Source: Batillaria attramentaria
Lineage: Eukaryota > Mollusca > Gastropoda > Batillariidae
DNA length: 64,000 nt
NCBI GenBank assembly: GCA_018292915.2
Contig: JACVVK020000322.1
Span: forward strand, 301,001 to 365,000
Direction: 5' to 3'
Position 1 is the stretch's first letter. Each line of letters begins with the position of its first letter. The translations under genes and the position numbers were made by a program. Below the pieces are notes generated by a model. That model had not been told where the DNA came from, searched no databases, and saw only the letters and a program-made list of their open reading frames with translations. Below, one piece after another: positions 52,101-63,362 of the stretch.

Positions 52101-55100
52101 CCCTTGTCGGGCTGCTTCCTCTGCTTGACTGGCCAGGTTGTCGATGTAGTCCCTCTTGTCCTTCCTGGTGCTCCTCTTCACTTCTCTGTCAGCTGCTGTG
52201 TATTCTTCTTGTGCCTTTGCCTTAGCTCTTCTTGTTCGGCTCGTGTTCAGTGCAGTTTTCTTCTCTTTCCTAACTTCCAGCTTCTGGATGGTATCAGCAG
52301 AGATCCATTCCTTATGTTGGGTCTTTCTCTTGCCAAGGACCTCTTCGCATGTGTCGTGCCAAAGTTTCTTGCTGTGTTCCCAGTGTGTCTCGATGTCCAT
52401 TTCACTGTCTTCTATCAGGTCTTGCAGTGGCTGGAACCTGTTGGAAAGGCTGATCCGGAATGCTGCTTGTGTGTCTGTGTTCCTGAGTAGTCCAACGTTG
52501 TACCTGGTCCGTGTGTTGTTGGCGTTGGTGTGCCTCTTAAGCCGAAGTCTCAATGTTGTTGCAAGAAGGTGGTGGTCTGATGATACATCGGCACCCCTCA
52601 TCACGCGCACATCCCGCCACGATCTCCTGAACTTCCGGCTGATGCAGATGTGATCAATCTGGTTCTCCGTGACATGGTCCGGTGATCTCCATGTGGCCTT
52701 GTGGATGCGCTTGTGTGGGAAGATGCTGCCTCCTATCACTAGCTGGTTCAGGGCACAAAAGTTTGCAAAGCGCTCGCCATTTTCGTTCATCTGTCCCAGT
52801 CCGTGTGTTCCCATGGTGTCCTCGTAGCCTGTGTTGTCTGATCCAATCTTGGCGTTGAAGTCTCCCATCAGTATGGTCATGTCCTTGGCTCCTCCTCTAT
52901 CTATCACTGTCTGCAGTTGTTGGTAGAAGTCATCTTTTTTCTCCTCTTCCGCATCATTGGTGGGAGCGTAGCACTGGATGATGTTCAGCTTGATGTCTTT
53001 TTTCTTGGTGATGAATTTGGCTGTGATGATGCGGGAGTTGACAGGTTCCCAGCCGATGAGTGCCCGCTGTGCCTCCGGTGCCAGCATCAGGGCCACGCCC
53101 TCAGTGTGGGGGGCTCCATCCTCTGTGTGTCCAGAGTACAGCAATTGCTCTCCCGATGAAAATCTCAGCTGTCCTGTCTGTAGCCACCTTGTCTCACTCA
53201 GTCCCAGTATTCCTATCTTGTAGTTCTTCATCTCTCTTGCTACTTGTATGGTCCTTCCTACTTCATACATTGTCCTGATGTTCCATGTGGCTACTCTCGT
53301 TGTTGTCCTGGGTGTTAGAAGGGGGGTCGGCCTTGCAGCTTCCTTTCGGCTTTCACTGCAATGCGTCATAGGTCTCCGGGATGGAGACCCTTCCTCGCCC
53401 AGGTGAATGTCTTGGTTTGTTGCTGTCGATGCTTTTGTAACTTAATGTTTTTTACAGGTAGGGCTGTTAACCCTACGCAAACCCGTTTAGCCTCTTGGAG
53501 AGGTGGTCCACATTCGTCTGACCTCTACCCTTCGACCTGTCCAGCTTGGGTGACCCTGCCAGGAGCATGTGCTCCTGCTGGCATAGTTCTCTGGGTCATT
53601 GAGGTACACAAGCCACTACCCCACGACAAGGGGTGGACCATGTAGGGACACAGCGTATGTAGTCAGACAAATCTGTACCATTCCTCACGCGGGCTTTAAC
53701 ATTATTATACATACTACGAACAGCACTGAATAATTTTCCACAAATACCGTTTTTCTGTAATATAGGACATAACAACTTCCTTGAAATAGAATCAAACGCC
53801 TTCTCAAAGTCAATAAAGGCTACGTACAGTTTAAAAAAAAAACACACACACAATTATTATGTAGTTGTTTCTGAACTAGGGCAAAAAGTGTGAAGATATG
53901 ATCTATTGTTGAATAATTCCGCCTAAAACCGGCTTGTACTCTCCAATACAATCGTTCATTTCAATATCCATTTTTTGTATTCTAGTATTCAATATTGAAC
54001 CATATAACTTACTACTTATATCAATTAAAGATTTTCCCCTATAGTTATTTGGATTATTTGAACATCCTTTCTTGTGCAGCGGTTGGATTAGTGACACCGT
54101 CCAAGCCGCTGGGTATATGCCTTTATCAAAAACAGTATTTAAAATTTGGACGAGGAAGAAGACACCATCAGAGAATTTGAAAGTTTCGCCAATTACACCA
54201 TCAGGAGCAAGTGCATTACCGTTTTTCAGAGAACGAATGGCTTTCAATACTTCATCTTTCGAAATCGGTTCATCAAAAAAAAAAACATAAAAAGTAAGCA
54301 CACTCTCATTTTGTTTCAAGTACATCACACTCTGCCTCACTTTCTGATAAATCTTCATTACCCTCCAGAACAGATTTAAAGTGTCTGTACCACTCCCGTA
54401 TGTCAATATCATTAATAGTGCTTTTCTTTTTAGGTGCTATTTTCTTTACAGTATTCCAAAATTCAGTAGGACTAGAGGTAGATTCAAGCAGTGTAGAGGC
54501 AAGTGAACACTTGTATTGCCTTTTTTATGTTGTTTCCATGGTAATGGAAACAACATTATAGGACGGGCTAAAATTTAATTCTCCACGTTCATGGGCAAGC
54601 GTCTGTGGTACAAACGCACGTCACTGCCGATCTCCCGCGGAGACGATTATGCAAGTGTAACTCTGACAATGACGTAAGAAAACGTGCGTCATCGATGCTG
54701 ACATATATGGTGCGCCGAACGCGCTTCTCCTCCTCAGTGAGTGCCGTCTGTGTGCATGTGTGTGTGTGTGAATTGTGTCCAGGCCTCTTTCTCCGAAAAT
54801 ACTCAACCGAATGGCTCCAAATTTGGTGTATCCGAATATATCAAAATGTTACATTAGAGCAACCGAGCGTGTGATGATTGCTTGAGTGATTTGGGAGTTA
54901 TCGCTCTTTTGAGACAAGTTCGTTGTCTGTCGTTTATAGGCGTAATATTTATTTAAATCACTCATTTTTTTGGAAGTAGATAGCACGAATACGGATTCTG
55001 AAAAGGCTGACTAGTAGGAAATAGTCACTGTTATAGTTTTCACGTAAACCGTACTTCAGCTGACATTGCATGTGAACCCAGTTCAGATGCCAGTATCTCC

Positions 55101-55662
55101 GAAAATACTGAACCGATCGATTTCAAATTTCGGGTTTCTTAATAAATCAAGATTTTGAATAGAAGGCCCGATCCAGATAGGATTGCACACATGATTTGCG
55201 AGTTATCCCCCTTTTTAGAAAAGTTGGCTTTCTGGCGTTTAATATTTATCTAAATCACTCCATTTTTTTTTTGGAAATAGATAGCATAAATACGGACTCT
55301 AAACAGGGTGAATTTTGGAGGTAGTCACTATTATACTTTTGACGTAACCCATACCTCATGAAAGTGCTGGAGAACCCATTTCAGATCTCTAAATCGCTCC
55401 TACTATATATAAACTAGTGTCCAAAAGAAACGATACCAAGGACATACAATAAAAGCAGAACAATACAGAAATTTCAGAGTGGTATATTTCATTAGCAAAT
55501 GTTTCCCGTATTCCCGAGCGCAGACGCTGTATTTGGGACGTGGGATACGTAAACCTATGTTTTTAGACCTCGGGGATCACTTTGCACAAAAACATTCTGA
55601 CAACAGTTTGGTATCATTTCTTTTGGACACTAGTTTAGATAATGCGTCTGGGGTGCCATTAA

Positions 55663-55712
<50 letters not shown>

Positions 55713-56298
55713 ATTCCCTGCAGCCGTTATCGTCAGTTGACTCGAAACGTTGTACTCAAAGCACATTTCCTCCACAAGCCACACGCCTCACAAACATCGA
55801 AGAAGAGACGCACGCGCACTGACGTAAAGGAAGAGCGTCATGTTTGATTGATGAGTTACTGGTTTTTCTTGGGGATGTCTCGCCACTTTCTTTCCGAATT
55901 CCTCTGTTTGGAGACGTGGTGTTGTATTTTACTTATGCTATGTCGCCATCTTCGTGTACTCGTAGAGAAGATACGGGATACAACAGAATACAGATCCAAT
56001 ACTTTATGAACAGAATATGCGCTGAGAACAAATTCATGAAAGAAGAAGAACCCAGAACACTGTGCAGGGCTGCTCACGTACTGAACAGGTCAGATCTAGA
56101 ACATTCCTCAACTATTCGGAAGGTTCGAAATCTTTCCAAGGTGACGTAATCTACTGACGTTACTGCACCAGCATGTTCTGGGATGGTCTAAAAATTATTT
56201 TGCATCGAAATGCAGTATCTTTTCGCAATCTCTACAAGATGTGGAAAGCGTCAGTGGGTTTCGTTTTTGCCCCTGACTCACACTCAGAAGCATAATTT

Positions 56299-56329
<31 letters not shown>

Positions 56330-57704
56330 CGCACGCGCAAGCGCGCGTCCAAGGAGAGAGAGAGAGAGAGAGAGAGTGGGTCTCTTCTCCGATACCAGTA
56401 AGCAATCGTCTGTCAGTCAGGTCTGCGGGAAGTAACTCTGTCAAAGGGGAACGACTTTATTACAAGAATTCATTCACCCATGTAGAACCTCGCATACGCC
56501 AAAAAGTTTGTGACGCCAACCAGCTAGGCGAGCTCACACGACCTCATGTGTTTGGGGTTTTGCGAGTGCATAGAGGCACGGAAAGGGTTTCCAGTACTTT
56601 CTTTATGTCAGCATGCTTGATGTCAGAGAGCTTGCGTTCGTGTGCGCGCGGGCTGCATACATGACACAACGACTACGACTGTGACTACAGCAGGTCATTG
56701 AATGGAAACAACATATTGGGCTGGTGGCCATCTTGTTTAATGCTTCAGAAGATTTTTGTACTCACGACGCGCTATGTTATACGCACAACAGTCAGCAAAA
56801 TCTCGGGATTTACGATAAACTCGCAACAGCTTTCTTATGTGCCTCCGTGCATGAATACAGTCACGGTCAAACCAAGACTCACTCTGCCCCTTGGCGGTTT
56901 GAAAGCGAACTGACCTTTCCATGCAACTAGCACAATCATGCAAACATTTTGTAAATTCGGAAACGGCTGTGTCAACATCATGCCCCAAGGCTAGTAAAGC
57001 ATGATTCAACTGTTCCTGAGTGTCCGCCGAGCGAATCTTGTCCAGGAATATGTGTAACTTTGACTGGTCCCATTTCGATTTACATCATTACGACGTTCTA
57101 CAGAGGCACCAATAATATATGTTCCACCCAGACACACACGCCACGGGCATAATATGTTTGGACTCGATTCGCTCGGCAACACTCAGATGCCATGAACTGA
57201 TAACGCATTCAAACAGACCATAAGATGCAATAAAAATTAATAATCGATGACACTGTTCCCGGCGTCTGAAAGATACGTATAGCAACCTTTATGGTCACCT
57301 TTACATATCTCATTAAGAATGCACAAACTTAGCGCAGAACACATATCTAGCAAACTTCTCCCATATATATTTATCACTGTGTCTTCAGATGTACGTTCCT
57401 GTACGACTACGTCGTCTTCCACATGCATATTACTAAAATCTACCACCTTCTGATAGGACATATTAGATGTCCGTGCATTTAAATCTCCACAAAGAAGGAC
57501 ATAAGCATCACGATTGTTTAGCTGCAAGTCAGAAATACACTGCTCTAGTAATTCGATACCAGTTTCACCGTCGGACACTCTATGGCGATAATATGGCGAG
57601 TCAACAGGAGGTACATACGTGAACACGTAAACAATATCCCTATCAAAACCAAACAGTTCCTTCTTCAGTCGAAAAGCAAGAGTATGATCATAATCGACGG
57701 GCAG

Positions 57705-57758
<54 letters not shown>

Positions 57759-60700
57759 GAAAGAAATATCGCAAGATATTTTACATTCTAAACCCACGAT
57801 CACCAAATTTGGTATGGAGTATTACACGAATTGATGCAGCAAATTATGAACTGTGATTAAGTGGATCATATGTTGTGGGATAGACCTCTCTATGATACAC
57901 GTTAGGGTAAAGTAAAGTGAAGGAAAGTAAATAATTTGATGTAAGATGAAAGAATTAAGTGACACACAATGCTATTATTGGATAGGAAAAATATCCATGG
58001 TCTTCAAAAGAAATTTAAAGAGGACGGCGAGAGCATTATGTTACAGGGGAGAGCACTCGATCTCAGTCACACTATTGGCAGTCCTTTAGGCCCATAACTC
58101 CACTGGAATAGAAAAGAAGAAGAAGAAGAAAAAGAAGAAGAAAAATCAGCTACACTCTTCAACATAGCATCAACAGTTTTGGAACATTCCTTCCTTAGAA
58201 CATAAATTTTATCGGTACTTCCCAAACCCGCCCATAGAGGTTATAATGGATAGATTCTCATTGTCTGTGTCTGTCTCTGTAATACTATGTCTGCATGTGA
58301 AAAGTGTAATGTCATTGCAATAACATGGTGGTCCGCAAAAGTTAAGGGCCGGCCCTTGTTTTCAGTAGCTTTACATATATTTATTTTACACTAACACAAC
58401 GACGTTGAAAATGACTCAAGTTGGGCTACGCTGCAACTTTGCTTAGTGCTGCACGTGCCTAAACCTGTTTTGCAGACATTGCAGTTAAGCAACAGTGTTT
58501 TCAGCGGCGCCGAAAATGTTGCAAATCCACGAGAATTTTACGAAAGTTTTTGTCGTTTTGAGCTGAAGAAGCAGTGCCGCTGCAGGCTTCTGGCATATTG
58601 CACGTGCATGCCATGTCCCTAGTGAACCCTGCTCAGCAAAAGTTAGACACGAATGGGTATTTAAGGGCGTCAACCAGGGCTCTCAATAAGCATGCCTCCA
58701 AGGCAGAGACTTTCCACACTTGATCGTGGACGGGCGCTGGGATGGTTCAAGATGGAACTTCCGGCCGAGAAGTCGCCAGACGGCTTGGAGTGAGCCACTC
58801 CGTCATCCAACGTCTGCACGAACGCTTCCAGGCCACCGGAAGTGCGGATGAACGGCCCCGCTCCGGACGCCCACGAGCAACGAACCGGCGCAACGACCGT
58901 TAACTTCAGCTGTTGGCGCTGCGTGACCGGACCGTCACTGCCAGGACCCTCAGAAGCAACCTGAGGACGGCCACCAACATTATCATCTCCCAGGACACCG
59001 TCGAGCGACGCTTGCACGAAGTGGACCTCCACTCAAGGGTCCCTGCCGTCCGTATACCGCTGACACCACGTCATCGCCGAGCTCGGATGGCGTTCTGCCG
59101 CAACCACCAGCGCTGGAACAGGCAGCAGTGGGACAGAGTCCTGTTCACCGACGAGTCTCGGTTCACTTTGTCGAACAGTGATGCCCGGAGGCGCGTGTGA
59201 CGACGTGTAGGCGAGCGATACATCGATGCTTGCGTCCAAGAGCACGACCGGTATGGAGGGGGGTCCGTGATGGTGTGGGGAGGCTTTCATCTCCATGGGA
59301 GGACTCCTCTGTACCTCATCCGAGGCAACCTGACCGGCGTGAGGTACAGAGATGAGATTGTCAGGCCGATCATCATCCCTACTCTGCGGGCCATGGGACG
59401 TGGCTCCTGTCTACAGGACGATAACGCCACCCCTCACCGTGCTGTCGTGGTGAGGGACTTCTTGCAGCGGCAACAAGTGGTCCCCATGGACTGGCCAGCC
59501 CGATCCCCAGACCTGGCTCCCATTGAAAACTTGTGGGACATTCTGGGACGCCGGGTAGTGGACAATCACCCCCACCCCACAGATGCTGCTCAGTTATTCC
59601 AGTTCCTGCATCAGAAGTGGCACGCCATCCCGCAACAGATGCTGCAGAACCTCGTCCACTCGATGCGGCAACGGGTGGTGGAATGTCTGGCAGCAAATGG
59701 TGGCCACACCAGTTATTGAACATGAACGAAATGACCGGATTTGCAACTCGACCGGGCCTTGCAACTTTTCAGAAGGGGGGGTGGGGTCCTTCTGACGGAT
59801 GTAAATCAAATGAATTTTGACATGTCAATGGATTTTTTGTATCAATCGATGGCTTTAATTGTAAAATAAATCATTCTATAAGTCGAAGGTGTTTTCTTGT
59901 TTTGGTTTGCTTTTGAGAGAGGAATGTTTTCCTGGCCCTTAACTTTTGCGGACCAGCTTATTAGATCAAAATCAAAGTGCTAACATACAGATGACATACA
60001 GACACACGGATACGAAGTGAATCCAGTATCACCCAAGTTATGTTCTAATAAAGGAATGTGCTATTATCATTATTATTATTAATGTGGACGTCATAAAGAC
60101 CTAAACAGACTAGATTAAACGAATCAGTATTTTTCCCGCTTCAGAAAAACAGAGAATGAAGAACTTGCAAGTCTACATCGACCAAAAGTTTGTGTTCGAC
60201 TATGGAGATAATGTGCCCCCCGCAAACACCACGTATATTGACATCCGCCGCGGTAACCTGCCAGCTACTGGACGCCAAATACACATCAGCAGGCGCGCTA
60301 CCAGCGACAGCTTTCTGAATATTTGTGAAGTTCAGGTGTGGGGTAGGTACCTTAATTTGTGTATTGTAAAGTTTACTATTTCCCGCGCCCGTGTATTTCT
60401 AAAACTACTCTGTGTAGTATTTAGGACAAATTCACAAGGCATTTCATCATGCACACACCGTTCAAATATTTTAACAAAGAAGCATGATAAGTTTACGAAA
60501 CAGCTTGGATATACGAGGGGTGTCCCAAAAGTAGTCACCGGTGCTGTAAAACGGAAACCAGAAAACAACGCCGCCACATCTTTACATGTTCTTATTACAT
60601 ATTTCTTTAATACTCGTGCAAGGTTTTATCCGCCTAGCTACTTTACATGAGAAGAACATTGTGGTACCGGAACCAGGTATAGTGTTGAACTCTGAAGTTG

Positions 60701-61492
60701 CAGCTTTTTATAGGTCCTTTGAAACTGTGAAATTCCACCTTTCATTCTATCGTTGTAGAGAGGCCAGTGCGAATGCCAATAGTCGTACGGGGTAGAGGGG
60801 AGATTGGATGCCCTGCCTCGTTAGTTACTAGTCTGTGACCTTCAACGTAAATTGACCTGGATTTTCGTGCAGCAGGAGGCGTTTGTTGGTATTTTTCATT
60901 CGGCACTTGCCATGCACGAACTAGAAGCCTTTGTGGAAAACCGTTGTACACGAGAATGTGGCAGTCAGTCCTGTTTTCTCAGGAAAATCGTCAAAGAAAA
61001 CCGGACCACCTTTTGCGCGGGAGTATATATAATTATACTGACGTTTCAGCTGTAGTGTAAGAAACATAAACTTTACCTACAAGAAAAATTCAAGAATTGC
61101 TCATGGCTGTCCTTACATTTGTGCATTTGGACTAAAACTAAACTCAATCTGAAAATATATTTTTCTCCGACCCAGAAGCAGCAGAAGATGAGAAGTTGGG
61201 AAAGGGGGGCAGAGGATGCCTCTCTCTGTTGGATTTATCGTGTCTGCGTGTATTTCTTCTGCGACGTAGAAACGGGAATTCCAAAAAGTTTCCCTGGAAA
61301 CTAATGAAAAAAGAGGCCATCTCCTGAACTATCTAGATTGCAGGTTTATAACTCACCAAGTCGAACAGCCGCGTGATTTAAAAAAAAATAATTTTCTAGA
61401 ATTGTGAATCGCTGTCCTTGTTTGTACATGGATTTCTTTTTCATCCCTACAGCTTGTCCATCAGGAGCCTTCTCTCTCTCTCTGTTTGTCTG

Positions 61493-61575
<83 letters not shown>

Positions 61576-63289
61576 TGGCTGAACGCAATACTTTCTCGTC
61601 CGACACGTGTGTGTGTGTGTGTGTTGACTTCCAGGTTGTGCTGAGGGTTACTACGGACCGTCCTGTCAGAAGTGTGGTGATGGATGTGTGGGGGGCACGT
61701 GTGATGCTAATGGTCACTGTAGTTGTAAACCAGGATACCGTCAGTCAGACAAATGTGATCAAGGTAACACTTTTATCTCTACTGTCGGACCAATGGCAGG
61801 AATCACTCGGGTTGGGTGCTTGTGGCGTCACTTAGAATGGATATCAGGCCGGTACCCTGCAATTTGTCGAAAGACGGATTCGTAACACGTCCAGTAACTC
61901 GTTTTCAATTATTACTAACCAATGATAGTGCGCTTACGGTTTCTGGGTTTCTCACTTACCCAGTCTCTTCTCTGTTTTGAGGACTGCGGAAGATGAGGGT
62001 GAACACACATATCGATATTTTTGTTATTAACGCCGTCGTTTTTGCGTGACTGTAGTTTGTTGTGTACTAATGTAATTTCATGTCAAATGCCGACTTGTAT
62101 GCGTATTGGTTACAGTTTCCCACAGGAATATTTATGACTATTGGGAGGATCGGTACACTGAAGACTAATGCTGTCCTTGTTTCCACGTGCACTCCGTTCT
62201 TGTTCTTGCAGTCTGCCCATCAGGTTCCTACGGACAGTCCTGTAGGGAACAGTGTGGTGACGGCTGTCAGCGTGACGCGTGCAACAATGTCAACGGTACA
62301 TGCACCTGCCGGGCTGGGTGGGACAACCCAATGTGTACAGGTAAAAACTCACTACCCAGTTTCATATATCAAAATTCAGCGAAAGTACATTTGGTCGAAA
62401 TTGATCGAAACAGGCACAGGCGGCTCTGTTAAACGAAAAAATTCAGATTTGTACAAGATATTGCAGTTTACGCTTTTGACATTCGTACAAAGATAAAGGG
62501 AGGCAAGGAAGGCGGTCAGAATATTGATATTGTACCAGATAGAAATGGTCCAGGGTAAAATCTCTTTCGACAGTTACGTCCCTCTACGATATTTCCTTTC
62601 GGGTTAAAGCCGAGGTTTACTCCTCTTGGGAAATATTAGTATCCAAACCTTCAGTCAGATGGTAAAACGTGCTTCCATATTATTTCTATCTGTAAATAGC
62701 ATTCGTAAAACAAATGAACATGCTCCCCTGAATAAACTGAGAAAATTGTGACCCTCCACCACGAACTGAATCGTCTTGTAACATGATCAAATAGCACAAG
62801 AAGACTCATTTCGTGGTGGATGGTCACAGATGTTTGTTTTTCGATTTGTTGTAAATAAACATATAAAAAATACCATTTTGTAAAACGGCAAACATTATTG
62901 CATTTGATGTACAGAAACAAATATTTAGTTAAAGGGGAGTAAACATTTCTTTACGACACTTCAGTCCGTCTTGGTTAGTTGCTTGTGTTACACCGACCTA
63001 GAAAGTAAAGGAAAAAAGAAGAAAAAAACAAAAAACAAAAACAAAAACAACAACGGACTGCATATTGTGGCAAGCGTATGTGGTGTCCTAATTGCATAAC
63101 TCGATAATTGCGTAAATCGATGATCGCTTTTCTTTTCATTTCTTGTTTATTGCTTTCTTAAATTTAGCTTTTCTGTGGTCCAGTATGACTTTCCGTCAAC
63201 GATTCGTCTTTCTGTAAGATCGAGGGTGAGTGTTAGATCCCCTCGCCCATCCTTCTTTTTACCTGTGGCATTTGAATTCAGTTGGGGCG

Positions 63290-63362
<73 letters not shown>

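Larger units (their letters stand above)
54557..56700. mobile_element. Unclassified 2.1-kb insertion in the old LINE
   Basis: It interrupts the LINE between its linker and reverse transcriptase and is flanked by direct 14-bp AATGGAAACAACAT copies (54543-54556 and 56701-56714). It contains an inverted copy of the 21010-21560 repeat, internally repeated segments (TCTCCGAAAATACT...GAACCGA twice, GGAAGTAGATAGCA / GGAAATAGATAGCA), a MITE and a GT/GC/GA microsatellite near 56300. No transposase or reverse-transcriptase motif was recognised. Confidence 0.55.
49175..57800 (-). mobile_element. Old LINE, broken by two later insertions
   Basis: Minus-strand parts in order: endonuclease (57700-57240, LLCGDLNARTSNMS and DNA to the SVIDY end), linker (57010-56740, SWFDRDCIHARRHIRKLLRV), reverse transcriptase start (54500-53650, PAAWTVSLIQPLHKKG, NNYRGKSLIDISSKL, VAFIDFEKAFDSI), then reverse transcriptase end (50340-50000, VCSPVLFSLFI, FADDLALLS) and a C-terminal CPLCG zinc motif at about 49510. 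Reading frame resumes exactly across the 14-bp duplication left by the RTE insertion. Frameshifts and stops make it inactive. CR1/Jockey-group is likely; clade not certain. Confidence 0.75.

Noticed and set aside
52156..52653. Open frames on the + strand opposite the RTE ORF
   Set aside because: Antisense shadows of the intact 1002-codon ORF.
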